Source: an uncultured Acetobacter sp. (lineage in GTDB: Bacteria > Pseudomonadota > Alphaproteobacteria > Acetobacterales > Acetobacteraceae). From it: a DNA stretch of 6,805 bases. How positions within the stretch are numbered: position 1 is the stretch's first letter; each line of letters begins with the position of its first letter. A program made the position numbers and the translations under genes. The stretch is from NCBI RefSeq assembly GCF_937875265.1, contig NZ_CALLXM010000236.1:1-6805 (forward strand). Direction: 5' to 3'. The notes below the pieces were generated by a model. The model saw nothing but the letters and a program-made list of their open reading frames with translations. It was not told the DNA's origin and made no database searches. Below, in pieces: positions 1 to 6,093 of this stretch.

Positions 1-44
1 TGACGCACTGACGCACTGACGCACTGACGCACTGACGCACTGAC
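1..44. repeat. Octanucleotide tandem repeat (TGACGCAC x 5.5)
   Basis: Five perfect copies of the 8-base unit TGACGCAC are followed by a half copy (TGAC), with no mismatches. The array starts at the first base of the window, so it may be longer. It lies 11 bases beyond the stop codon of the minus-strand HAD phosphatase. The unit is not a multiple of three and, read on the plus strand, puts TGA in every frame, so it is not coding in that direction. It looks like a simple-sequence (VNTR-type) tract. Perfect copies suggest recent expansion by slippage. No function can be read from it. Confidence 0.9.
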
Positions 45-55
45 CGAAGAGCCCT

Positions 56-727
56 CTACCCCAGCAAAGTCATGGCCTTTTCAGGCACCTCAGCCATGCT
101 TGCTGCGCTAGCATTCGCCTCTTTGGCAAAAGCTGGGTCACCATATCCCCATGCAGCAAAGAGGGACCGAACACCCGCACCTTTTGCCGCTTGCAGGTCG
201 GGCATCATGTCACCAATCATCACGGTGGACGCGGGCTGCCCTCCGGCCTGCGCGATGGTGCCCAGCAAGTGAGCAGGGTCAGGTTTTCTAACAGCAAAGC
301 TGTCCCCTCCCCCGATGGCGGCAAACATGGAAGCCAATCCAAACTGCTCAAGAATATGTCGTGCTGCTGCTTCAGGTTTGTTTGTGCAGACGGCCAGCCG
401 CCAGCCCTGCGCCTGCAAATCCCGCAAGGCCTCTTCCGTGCCGGGAAACAGGCGGGAAAGCCGCGTGGAGCGAGGAGTATACAGTGCCAAAAACTGCTCG
501 ACCGTCTGAGCCGGATTTATCCCGGCATTCCCTGCGGGATCAGCTATCTGGATCATGCTTTCCACCAGCGCATGCACACCGTTGCCAATCATCCCACGCA
601 CGACGGCATTTGAGACGGGCGGCAGGTTATGAGACGCCAGAATCTGCCTTACACAGTCCGCAATATCCGGCAGGGAGTCCAGCAAGGTGCCATCCATATC
701 AAACACGGCAAGTCGTGACTGCGTCAT
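56..727 (-). CDS. gph: HAD-family phosphatase, phosphoglycolate phosphatase (Gph)-like
   Basis: This is a cytoplasmic 223-residue HAD hydrolase of subfamily IA, the usual length for Gph. All four catalytic motifs are visible: motif I FDMDGT with nucleophile D10 and acid D12; motif II with T115 in VCTNKP; motif III K148 in RKPDP; and motif IV GDMMPD with Mg-binding D173 and D177. The stretch between motifs I and II (about residues 16-95) forms the helical cap that sets substrate choice. Gph removes phosphate from 2-phosphoglycolate, a product of DNA-end repair. The ATG at 727 is preceded by GAAGGA nine bases away, a good ribosome binding site. The gene is divergent from glmU-glmS. The same family contains MupP, the MurNAc-6-phosphate phosphatase of cell-wall recycling, and the amino-sugar neighbours leave that open. 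The family is certain; the substrate is inferred. Confidence 0.85.
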   Translation of the reverse strand: MTQSRLAVFDMDGTLLDSLPDIADCVRQILASHNLPPVSNAVVRGMIGNGVHALVESMIQIADPAGNAGINPAQTVEQFLALYTPRSTRLSRLFPGTEEALRDLQAQGWRLAVCTNKPEAAARHILEQFGLASMFAAIGGGDSFAVRKPDPAHLLGTIAQAGGQPASTVMIGDMMPDLQAAKGAGVRSLFAAWGYGDPAFAKEANASAASMAEVPEKAMTLLG

Positions 728-750
728 GCGTTGCTATCCTTCGGTAAACT

Positions 751-779
751 TTGGAAAAGTTTTATGATATCCATATAAC
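751..779 (+). promoter_or_regulatory. Probable sigma70 promoter of glmU-glmS
   Basis: TTGGAA at 751-756 (four of six matches to TTGACA) is separated by exactly 17 bases from TATAAC at 774-779 (five of six matches to TATAAT). Transcription would start near 785-787, leaving about 50 bases of leader before the ATG at 838. This argues against the in-frame TTG at 751 as a start codon, because it would lie in the -35 box. No equally good minus-strand promoter for the divergent phosphatase was found. Assigned by eye. Confidence 0.6.
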
Positions 780-837
780 GCCTTTCCCCGGCCAGATGTT
801 TGACACTTGCATGAGCTTGGCTTACCGCAAGTTCATC

Positions 838-2184
838 ATGACGTCTTCTTCTGCATCCCGTCCCGCTACCGCGGTCCTGCTCGCTGCCGGGCTTGGCTCA
901 CGTATGAAATCCTCTCGCCCCAAGGCCATGCAACGCCTGGCTGGCCAACCCATGCTGGCGCATCTGATTGCCAGCGCGGCAGAGGTCTTTGACCGGCTGG
1001 TTGTCGTTATCGGCCCTGAAATGAGCGATGTCGCCGAACTGGCCGTTCCCTACCCCGTGGTGATCCAGCATGAACGGCTGGGCACCGCGCATGCAGCCTT
1101 GCAGGCAGAAGCCTATTTTGGCGATGGCGATGTCGCTGTTCTTTATGCGGACAACCCGCTGATTTCTTCTGAAACACTCAGTCGCCTTCTGGAGGCACGG
1201 CACGCACCGGATGTCGGGCTGGCCCTTCTGGCCATGCGTCCGGCAGAACCAGGCCGATACGGCCGCGTAATTGCGCAAGACGGGCTGGTAGAACGGATTG
1301 TGGAATGGGCTGATGCCACGCCGGAAGAACGCACGGTTGATCTGTGCAATGCCGGCGTGCTGTGCGCGGATGCTGTAACCTTCCGCCGCTGGCTGCATAG
1401 CGTGAAAAATGACAACGCTAAGGGCGAATTCTATCTCACTGATGTCGTTGATTCCGCGGTAGCCGATGGGGTTCGTGTGCATGCCGTGGAAGCCCCTGAA
1501 GATGAACTGCGCGGCATAAACTCGCGTATGGAACTGGCAGAAGCCGAAGCGGCTCTACAAACGCGACTACGGCAGAAGGCCATGGAAAATGGCGTCACGC
1601 TCGTGGCCCCGGAAACCGTTTTCTTCTGTACAGATACCACGCTTGCTGCGGATGTTCTGGTGGAACCGCATGTAGTGTTTGGCCCAGGCGTAACTGTTGA
1701 AGAGGGGGCTGAAATCCGGTCTTTCAGCCATCTGGAAGGCTGCGCCGTGCAGGCTGATGCCATTATTGGCCCATATGCCCGCCTGCGCCCCGGCACCACA
1801 ATTGGGACAGCAGCACGAGTTGGCAATTTTGTGGAAGTGAAAAACACCACACTGGGTGATGGCGCAAAAGCCAACCATCTGACTTATCTGGGGGATGCCT
1901 CCATTGGTGCACGCTCCAATATCGGGGCAGGTACCATCACCTGTAATTATGATGGCTTCTTCAAACACAAAACGATTATTGGGGATCAGGTTTTTGTTGG
2001 CTCTAATGCTATGCTGGTTGCCCCGGTCAGCATTGGCACTAATGCCATTATTGCAGCGGGAAGCGTAATTACCAAAGATGTGCCGGATGATGCCATGGCG
2101 TTTGGTCGCCCCCGGCAGGAAAACAAGCCTGAGTTGGGTAAACGCTTCAAAGAGACCCTCAAAGCCAGAAAGGAAAACGGCTGA
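838..2184 (+). CDS. glmU: Bifunctional GlcNAc-1-P uridyltransferase / GlcN-1-P acetyltransferase GlmU
   Basis: GlmU acetylates glucosamine-1-phosphate with acetyl-CoA, then couples the product to UTP, giving UDP-GlcNAc for peptidoglycan and LPS. At 448 residues it is close to the 456 of E. coli. The N-terminal uridyltransferase domain shows LAAGLGSRM at 15-23, K29, the QHERLGTAHA segment at 77-86, metal-binding D105 in YADNPLI, CNAGV with N171 and GINSR with N228. The C-terminal left-handed beta-helix of hexapeptide repeats (about 255-425) carries RLRPGT at 315-320, K335 in FVEVKN, the expected catalytic base H347 in NHLTYLGD, NIGAGT, CNYDG (N370, Y371) and GSN with S389. Both active sites look intact. 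The ATG at 838 places the nucleotide-binding loop at the usual distance from the N terminus and lies downstream of the predicted promoter. No clear Shine-Dalgarno precedes it; ATGs at 796 and 811 are in frame but have none either. Confidence 0.96.
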   Translation: MTSSSASRPATAVLLAAGLGSRMKSSRPKAMQRLAGQPMLAHLIASAAEVFDRLVVVIGPEMSDVAELAVPYPVVIQHERLGTAHAALQAEAYFGDGDVAVLYADNPLISSETLSRLLEARHAPDVGLALLAMRPAEPGRYGRVIAQDGLVERIVEWADATPEERTVDLCNAGVLCADAVTFRRWLHSVKNDNAKGEFYLTDVVDSAVADGVRVHAVEAPEDELRGINSRMELAEAEAALQTRLRQKAMENGVTLVAPETVFFCTDTTLAADVLVEPHVVFGPGVTVEEGAEIRSFSHLEGCAVQADAIIGPYARLRPGTTIGTAARVGNFVEVKNTTLGDGAKANHLTYLGDASIGARSNIGAGTITCNYDGFFKHKTIIGDQVFVGSNAMLVAPVSIGTNAIIAAGSVITKDVPDDAMAFGRPRQENKPELGKRFKETLKARKENG

Positions 2185-4007
2185 TGTGTGGAATATGCGG
2201 CGTTGTCGGCCTGCGACACGCAACCCCCATTGTCTTTGAGGGTCTCCGCCGTCTGGAATATCGCGGCTATGACTCCGCAGGTATTGCAACACTTGTCGAT
2301 GGCCGGGTCGAACGCCGCCGGGCTGCAGGCAAGCTGGATAATCTCGGTCGCCTTCTGGAAGAAAATCCTCTCCCCGGCACCACCGGCATTGGCCATACAC
2401 GCTGGGCCACACACGGCGCGCCTACAGCGTGCAACGCGCATCCGCATGGCACGGAACGTGTGGCCATTGTTCATAACGGTATCATCGAAAACTTTGAGGC
2501 GCTGCGTCAGGAACTGGAAGCCGCAGGACAGGTTTTCCAGACAGAAACGGACAGTGAAACCATCGCTCTGATGGTGGACTACTATCTGACGCAAGGTCTT
2601 GCCCCCAAAGATGCCGCCCTTAAAACCCTGAACCGCCTTGAAGGCGCCTATGCCGTTGCCATGATCTTCGCTGGCCATGAAGGCCTGATGATCGGGGCAT
2701 GCCACAGTGCCCCCCTGGCCGTTGGCTATGGCGATGGTGAAATGTTCCTGGGGTCTGACTCCCTCGCCCTCGCTCCACTGACCCGCCGCATCAGCTACAT
2801 GGAAGACGGGGACTGCGTAGTCATTACCCCCGCAGGGGCTGAATTCATGACGTTTGATGGCACGCCCGTCACACGACAGAAACAGACAACGGCTCTGGCA
2901 GCAGGCTCCATCGGCAAAGATGGCTATCGCCATTACATGGAAAAAGAGCTGCACGAGCATCCGCTGGTGATCGGTCAGACGCTTCAGCGCATGGTTGACC
3001 CTGCCAGCCGCCGTGTTGTGCTGCCAGAAATGCCGTTTGATCTGGCATCCGTCCCGCGCGCTGTGATCACGGCTTGTGGCTCGGCTTTTTACGCAGGGAT
3101 GATCGGCCGTTACTGGCTGGAAGATATTGCCCGCCTGCCGGTAGATATCGATGTTGCAAGTGAAATGCGGTATCGCAATCCGCCCTTAACGCCCGGGTCT
3201 CTTGGCCTGCTGATCTCACAGTCCGGGGAAACAGCGGACACACTGGCCGCCCTGCGCAGCCTGCGGGAGAAGTCCACTCACATCCTCTCGGTGCTTAATG
3301 TGGAACACAGCACCATGGCGCGTGAGAGTGATATTGTGCTGGGCACCGTAGCCGGGCCGGAAATTTCCGTAGCCTCAACCAAAGCCTTTACTGCGCAGCT
3401 CACTGTTCTGGCCTGCCTGAGCATTGCAACAGCCCGTGCCCGTGGCACGCTGGATGCTCTGGGTGAGGAAGAACTGGTTGCGACGCTGCTCGACCTGCCC
3501 AGCCGTGCGGTAGAGGTGTTCAGTCAGGGCGATTCGATCCGCCGTATGGCGCAGATCGTGGCTGAAGCCCGGGATGTACTTTATCTGGGCCGGGGCAGCA
3601 TGTTCCCCGTTGCTCTGGAAGGCGCTCTGAAGCTCAAGGAAATCACCTACATCCACGCGGAAGCTTATGCTGCGGGAGAGATGAAGCATGGCCCGATTTC
3701 CCTGATCGACAGAACTGTGCCGATTGTTGCCAGCGCGCCCTATACCCCGCTGTTTGATAAGACGCTCTCCAACCTTCAGGAAGCCAAAGCGCGCGGTGGG
3801 CGTCTGCTGGTCTTTACCGACACCAAGGGGGCTGAGCGTGTTTCCGCCATAGCGGAAGAGATGGTTGTGCTGCCGCATGTGCATAATTTTGTGGCCCCCA
3901 TCCTGCAAACCATTCCGGTGCAGATGCTGGCCTATGAGGTTGCTGTGCTGAAAGGCACGGATGTGGACCAGCCGCGCAACCTCGCAAAATCAGTGACGGT
4001 CGAATAA
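2184..4007 (+). CDS. glmS: Glutamine-fructose-6-phosphate aminotransferase (isomerizing) GlmS
   Basis: GlmS makes glucosamine-6-phosphate from fructose-6-phosphate and glutamine, the committing step of the hexosamine pathway. It is 607 residues (E. coli 609). The N-terminal glutaminase domain starts MCGICGVVG, so Cys2 becomes the nucleophile after Met removal. It also shows RGYDSAGIA (27-35), HTRWATHG (71-78), HNGIIENF (97-104) and D123 in TDSE. Two SIS isomerase domains follow: CGSAFYAG at 298-305 with SQSGET at 345-350, and the second with LEGALKLKEI around 478-487, EMKHGP with H502, and the C-terminal tail ending DQPRNLAKSVTVE with K602. Its ATG shares one base with the glmU stop (TGATG), and AAAGGA (about 2169-2174) lies nine bases upstream inside glmU, indicating translational coupling. 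There is no intergenic room for a glmS ribozyme, which is a Gram-positive feature. Confidence 0.97.
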   Translation: MCGICGVVGLRHATPIVFEGLRRLEYRGYDSAGIATLVDGRVERRRAAGKLDNLGRLLEENPLPGTTGIGHTRWATHGAPTACNAHPHGTERVAIVHNGIIENFEALRQELEAAGQVFQTETDSETIALMVDYYLTQGLAPKDAALKTLNRLEGAYAVAMIFAGHEGLMIGACHSAPLAVGYGDGEMFLGSDSLALAPLTRRISYMEDGDCVVITPAGAEFMTFDGTPVTRQKQTTALAAGSIGKDGYRHYMEKELHEHPLVIGQTLQRMVDPASRRVVLPEMPFDLASVPRAVITACGSAFYAGMIGRYWLEDIARLPVDIDVASEMRYRNPPLTPGSLGLLISQSGETADTLAALRSLREKSTHILSVLNVEHSTMARESDIVLGTVAGPEISVASTKAFTAQLTVLACLSIATARARGTLDALGEEELVATLLDLPSRAVEVFSQGDSIRRMAQIVAEARDVLYLGRGSMFPVALEGALKLKEITYIHAEAYAAGEMKHGPISLIDRTVPIVASAPYTPLFDKTLSNLQEAKARGGRLLVFTDTKGAERVSAIAEEMVVLPHVHNFVAPILQTIPVQMLAYEVAVLKGTDVDQPRNLAKSVTVE

Positions 4008-4038
4008 ATCTGTTCTGAACAGGTTTCTGGGGGTTTTG

Positions 4039-4104
4039 AAAAGCGTGTGGCTCGCAGCTTTCTGAGTGAACACTCAGAGCTGCGGGCCACACGCTTTTTG
4101 TTTT
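4039..4104. terminator. Bidirectional intrinsic terminator between glmS and the DUF3108 gene
   Basis: The left arm (4039-4068) pairs with the right arm (4071-4098) over about 27-28 positions, with one T-G wobble and a two-base TT bulge on the left arm. The turn is very tight, effectively a GAAC tetraloop. The right arm runs into TTTTTGTTTT (4095-4104) on the plus strand. On the minus strand the opposite flank supplies a shorter TTTT run, so it can stop both glmS and the convergent gene. The stop codon of the DUF3108 gene starts on the last T of the tail, so nothing separates terminator and gene. The stem is unusually long for a simple terminator. Confidence 0.9.
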
Positions 4105-4940
4105 CAGGTAGTCTGCTGCGGGGGACCATCAAGAATGATGGTAATGCGCCCGAGCTTGGGGTGATCAATCTCCACCCTTACCGCTACAAAGCCAGCATCA
4201 CCCACTTTTTCAAACCAGGCCCGACCCGGCTGCGGGTTCCGCAATTTGCTGTTCTCGCTGGAGCGCTTGAAGCCCTCAATCTGCTGGGCAACAAAATCAC
4301 AGCGCAGCGCGTCTTTCCCCCAGTCCAGCGGGCCACCTGATGGAATCTGCTGCAAACCCGCCGGATGGACGGACAGTGTGCTTAAGCGCATGCCGTCAAA
4401 TACTTTTTCCGGCCCACCACAACTCTGATTGGTGCGCACCTGATGCAGCAGGTTCATCAGAACGGCCAGCGTATCAATCGCGCCCTTCTCATCCGCCGCC
4501 GGAACGGCGTCACGGTCTGTCTCAACGGGGTCGATCAGCGTCACCTCTGGCATCTGATCACGATAAGCCAGAGAGACATGGCGATTCCGGCCACGAGACC
4601 AGCCCACGCTGTCAAACAAGGCAGGCTCAACATCCGCACTGCCGAACCGCCCCTGCGCGCTGGTCTGCAAATTGGTTTTCATGAACAGGCCGAAAAACCC
4701 ACCAGTTTTGATGTGCGCCGTAACTCCATACTGAGACTCGCTCAGCCTGTAAGACGCCTGAATATCCATGACGTTAAAGCCATGTGCATAAACGCGATAT
4801 TTCACGACAGTCTGCGGCACACTGGCATCGGCCCGTGCCGCAGAGCCACAGCTCCCTGCCAGCAGAAGTCCGGCACACAGGCCAGGCACAACAAACCGCA
4901 GGACAGCAGCCCTACCGGACAGCAAACGTAAACGCAGCAT
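4104..4940 (-). CDS. Exported DUF3108-like envelope protein
   Basis: The protein has 278 residues with no known catalytic motif. The N terminus is a classic signal sequence: Arg-rich MLRLRLLSGR, a hydrophobic core VVPGLCAGLLLAG, then SCGSAARADA. Signal peptidase I could cut after ARA or ADA. A weak lipobox-like AGS-C before the first Cys leaves a lipoprotein possible. The mature part begins VVKYRVYAHGFNVMDIQASY, followed by KTGGFFGLF and a tail ending RITIILDG, which resembles the DUF3108 beta-rich periplasmic family. That assignment is from memory of family style. I chose the ATG at 4940 because AAGGA lies five bases upstream; a TTG at 4973 would add 11 residues before the signal peptide. 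It lies 76 bases downstream of the IclR gene on the same strand, perhaps co-transcribed, and converges on glmS. Function unknown. Confidence 0.8.
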   Translation of the reverse strand: MLRLRLLSGRAAVLRFVVPGLCAGLLLAGSCGSAARADASVPQTVVKYRVYAHGFNVMDIQASYRLSESQYGVTAHIKTGGFFGLFMKTNLQTSAQGRFGSADVEPALFDSVGWSRGRNRHVSLAYRDQMPEVTLIDPVETDRDAVPAADEKGAIDTLAVLMNLLHQVRTNQSCGGPEKVFDGMRLSTLSVHPAGLQQIPSGGPLDWGKDALRCDFVAQQIEGFKRSSENSKLRNPQPGRAWFEKVGDAGFVAVRVEIDHPKLGRITIILDGPPQQTT

Positions 4941-5016
4941 AGCTTTCCTTTTCAACCCGCCAACCAGACGCAACCGTCAGCCAGACTCAAGCCCTCTTTG
5001 TATCAGAGGCACAGCG

Positions 5017-5814
5017 TCAGACAGAATCGGACTGCGCAGCACGATACCCCAGCCGACGGGAAAGCGCCTGCGCCAGAGCCACGGCCAGGTGTCCAAGCTG
5101 ACTGACCTCATAACGGCCCAGTTCTGTCTGTGGAAGACTAAGGCCCACCCCAGCCACCATGCGCCCGGAATGGTCCCTCACTCCGGCCCCGAAGCACCAC
5201 AGACCATCATGAATTTGCTCATCATCCACCGCGTAGCCGCGCTCTCTGATTTCAGCAATTTCCCGCACCAAAGTGGTCACTGAGCGAATCCCGTTAGGTG
5301 TCAACGGTTCCGGCCATGTGGAGGCCGGATGCAGGGTCAGCCATTCACGGAACGCGTTATCATCCATCTCAGCCAGCATGGCATTGCCTGTGGCCGTAAA
5401 TATGGCAGGCAGACGCATCCCCACCCGGAAGGACGCGCCCAGCACCGTCGCGCTATTCCGGCAGGCCATATACACAACATCGGTATCTTCCAGCAGGGTG
5501 AGCGTGACCGTGAAAGCTGCGAGGTCTGAGAAATTTTCCAGACTCTGGTAAAATTCAGTCACCAGATCCCGCCGTTCCGTCACGCCACCAGCCCAGTCCA
5601 GCAGGCGCGCCCCGAGGCGATAGCCTTGCGTTACGGTTTTTTCCAGCAGCCCAAGCTCCACCATAACTGCCACCAGACCGTGGACTGTACTGCGGGGCAA
5701 CTCAAGCTGGCGGGCAATATCGGCCGCAAGCGGCGGGCGCTCCGTCCGTTTTACCAGATCGAGAATACGCACAGCACGGCGCAGAGCGGGCACAGAATCA
5801 GAAGGTTGGGGCAT
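5017..5814 (-). CDS. IclR-family transcriptional regulator
   Basis: A DNA-binding regulator of 265 residues from the ATG at 5814. The N-terminal winged helix-turn-helix begins at VPALRRAVRILDLV (about 8-21), continues LAADIARQLELPRSTVHGLVAVMVELGLLEK (about 29-59, recognition helix around RSTVHGLVAVM), and the wing ends at GYRLGARLL. The C-terminal effector domain (about 80-258) shows the family pattern ASFRVGMRLPAIFTATGNAMLA and ERGYAVDDEQIHDGLWCFGAGVRD. The ligand cannot be read from sequence. The start is uncertain: a TTG at 5841 would add nine residues and has TAAGG seven bases upstream, but it lies only about 11 bases from the predicted transcription start. The ATG at 5814 has AAGGA, though 14 bases away. 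It is divergent from the peroxidase gene and upstream of the DUF3108 gene. An inverted repeat over its -35 box suggests autoregulation. Confidence 0.9.
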   Translation of the reverse strand: MPQPSDSVPALRRAVRILDLVKRTERPPLAADIARQLELPRSTVHGLVAVMVELGLLEKTVTQGYRLGARLLDWAGGVTERRDLVTEFYQSLENFSDLAAFTVTLTLLEDTDVVYMACRNSATVLGASFRVGMRLPAIFTATGNAMLAEMDDNAFREWLTLHPASTWPEPLTPNGIRSVTTLVREIAEIRERGYAVDDEQIHDGLWCFGAGVRDHSGRMVAGVGLSLPQTELGRYEVSQLGHLAVALAQALSRRLGYRAAQSDSV

Positions 5815-5834
5815 ACCGTTTCTTATTTTCCTTG

Positions 5835-5863
5835 TTGACAAAGAGGGGCCTTACCCTCATTAT
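5835..5863 (+). promoter_or_regulatory. Candidate plus-strand promoter facing gpx
   Basis: A perfect TTGACA at 5835-5840 is followed after 17 bases by CATTAT at 5858-5863 (four of six matches to TATAAT). Transcription would start near 5870, just before the inverted repeat. The -35 box lies opposite the start region of the IclR gene. A separate perfect TATAAT at 5887-5892, between the repeat arms, has only a poor -35 match at 5864-5869. This could drive the peroxidase gene with a long leader, or a short RNA ending at the terminator at 5935-5991. Seen by eye only. Confidence 0.4.
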
Positions 5864-5886
5864 TCCAAATACGGGATCGAGTTCAA
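5859..5886 (-). promoter_or_regulatory. Candidate promoter of the IclR-family gene
   Basis: Read on the minus strand, TTGAAC (complement of 5881-5886) is separated by 16 bases from AATAAT (complement of 5859-5864, five of six matches to TATAAT). Transcription would begin near 5852, about 38 bases before the ATG at 5814, which supports that start codon. The -35 box overlaps the left arm of the 11-bp inverted repeat at 5874-5884, so a protein bound there would block RNA polymerase. Confidence 0.5.
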
Positions 5887-5918
5887 TATAATGAACAATA
5901 AAAATCAGAACTCGATCC
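5874..5918. promoter_or_regulatory. 11-bp perfect inverted repeat, probable regulator operator
   Basis: GGATCGAGTTC (5874-5884) is mirrored exactly by GAACTCGATCC (5908-5918) with 23 bases between. A nested inverted repeat, GTTCA-N6-TGAAC (5881-5896), shares the GTTC half-site. A related GAACGATC occurs at 5928-5935. The left arm covers the predicted iclR -35 box and the whole element lies just downstream of the opposite promoter signal. IclR-type regulators commonly bind palindromes in their own divergent promoter, so this is the best operator candidate in the window. As RNA it could equally form an 11-bp stem at the 5' end of a plus-strand transcript. Confidence 0.6.
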
Positions 5919-5934
5919 TCCATCACAGAACGAT

Positions 5935-5991
5935 CTGGTGGAAGCCTGACAAGAACCCGGAACAGGGCAGCAGGCTTCCCCCCAGTTTTTT
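5935..5991 (+). terminator. Intrinsic terminator upstream of gpx, orphan on the plus strand
   Basis: CTGG (5935-5938) pairs with CCAG (5982-5985), and after a small internal loop (T opposite CC) GGAAGCCTG (5940-5948) pairs perfectly with CAGGCTTCC (5971-5979). CCC (5956-5958) and GGG (5965-5967) can add an inner stem. Six T residues (5986-5991) follow the stem directly. The opposite strand has no T run, so it works only rightward. The IclR gene upstream runs the other way, so this terminator serves an unannotated transcript or acts as an attenuator. A 10-base palindrome TCTGATCAGA (5991-6000) follows at once. Confidence 0.75.
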
Positions 5992-6093
5992 CTGATCAGA
6001 CACAATTCCCCCACACACTCGCTCCTCCGGTTGTCTTACGCTACACAGAGCTAAGGCAAGACCTGTCCAATGCAGTAGAGTGAGTGTCTGACC

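Larger units (their letters stand above)
5870..5991 (+). ncRNA. Possible short plus-strand RNA or gpx leader
   Basis: The plus-strand promoter signal predicts a start near 5870 and a strong intrinsic terminator ends at 5991. A transcript of about 120 bases would contain the 11-bp stem at 5874-5918 near its 5' end and the terminator hairpin at its 3' end. No annotated plus-strand gene lies upstream of the terminator, so some transcript must account for it. It may be an independent small RNA or a leader that attenuates the peroxidase gene 102 bases downstream. It matches no RNA family I recognise. The call rests on promoter and terminator alone. Confidence 0.25.

Noticed and set aside
1..44. 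CRISPR array or origin iterons
   Set aside because: The units are 8 bases, directly head-to-tail with no spacers, and too short for CRISPR repeats. There is no DnaA-box or replication gene nearby.
751..837. TTG at 751 as the glmU start, giving a 29-residue extension
   Set aside because: It coincides with the predicted -35 box, has no ribosome binding site, and the extension has no match to the known GlmU N terminus.
898..1482. Long minus-strand open frames inside glmU (also 1431-1874, 1567-2412, 1986-2960)
   Set aside because: They are antisense shadows of glmU and glmS, lack recognisable domains or ribosome binding sites, and the sense frames carry complete catalytic motifs.
2160..2190. 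glmS ribozyme or riboswitch upstream of glmS
   Set aside because: glmU and glmS overlap by one base, so there is no leader. The ribozyme class is known from Gram-positive bacteria.
3375..3908. Antisense open frames within glmS and plus-strand frames inside the DUF3108 and IclR genes
   Set aside because: The sequences are low-complexity or basic, as expected from GC-rich shadow frames, while the opposite-strand genes have signal peptide or HTH/effector features.
4010..4022. Palindrome CTGTTC-T-GAACAG just after the glmS stop
   Set aside because: The one-base centre is too tight for a hairpin, and its position downstream of a gene end gives no regulatory role. It may be chance.
4991..5010. 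Small inverted repeat CCTCT-N7-AGAGG between the IclR and DUF3108 genes
   Set aside because: A five-bp stem without a T run is too weak to call a terminator or operator.
5891..5995. A trp-operon type attenuator
   Set aside because: The Trp codons lie inside the terminator stem rather than in a separate upstream arm, and the downstream gene is a peroxidase, not a tryptophan gene. Kept only as a low-interest finding.
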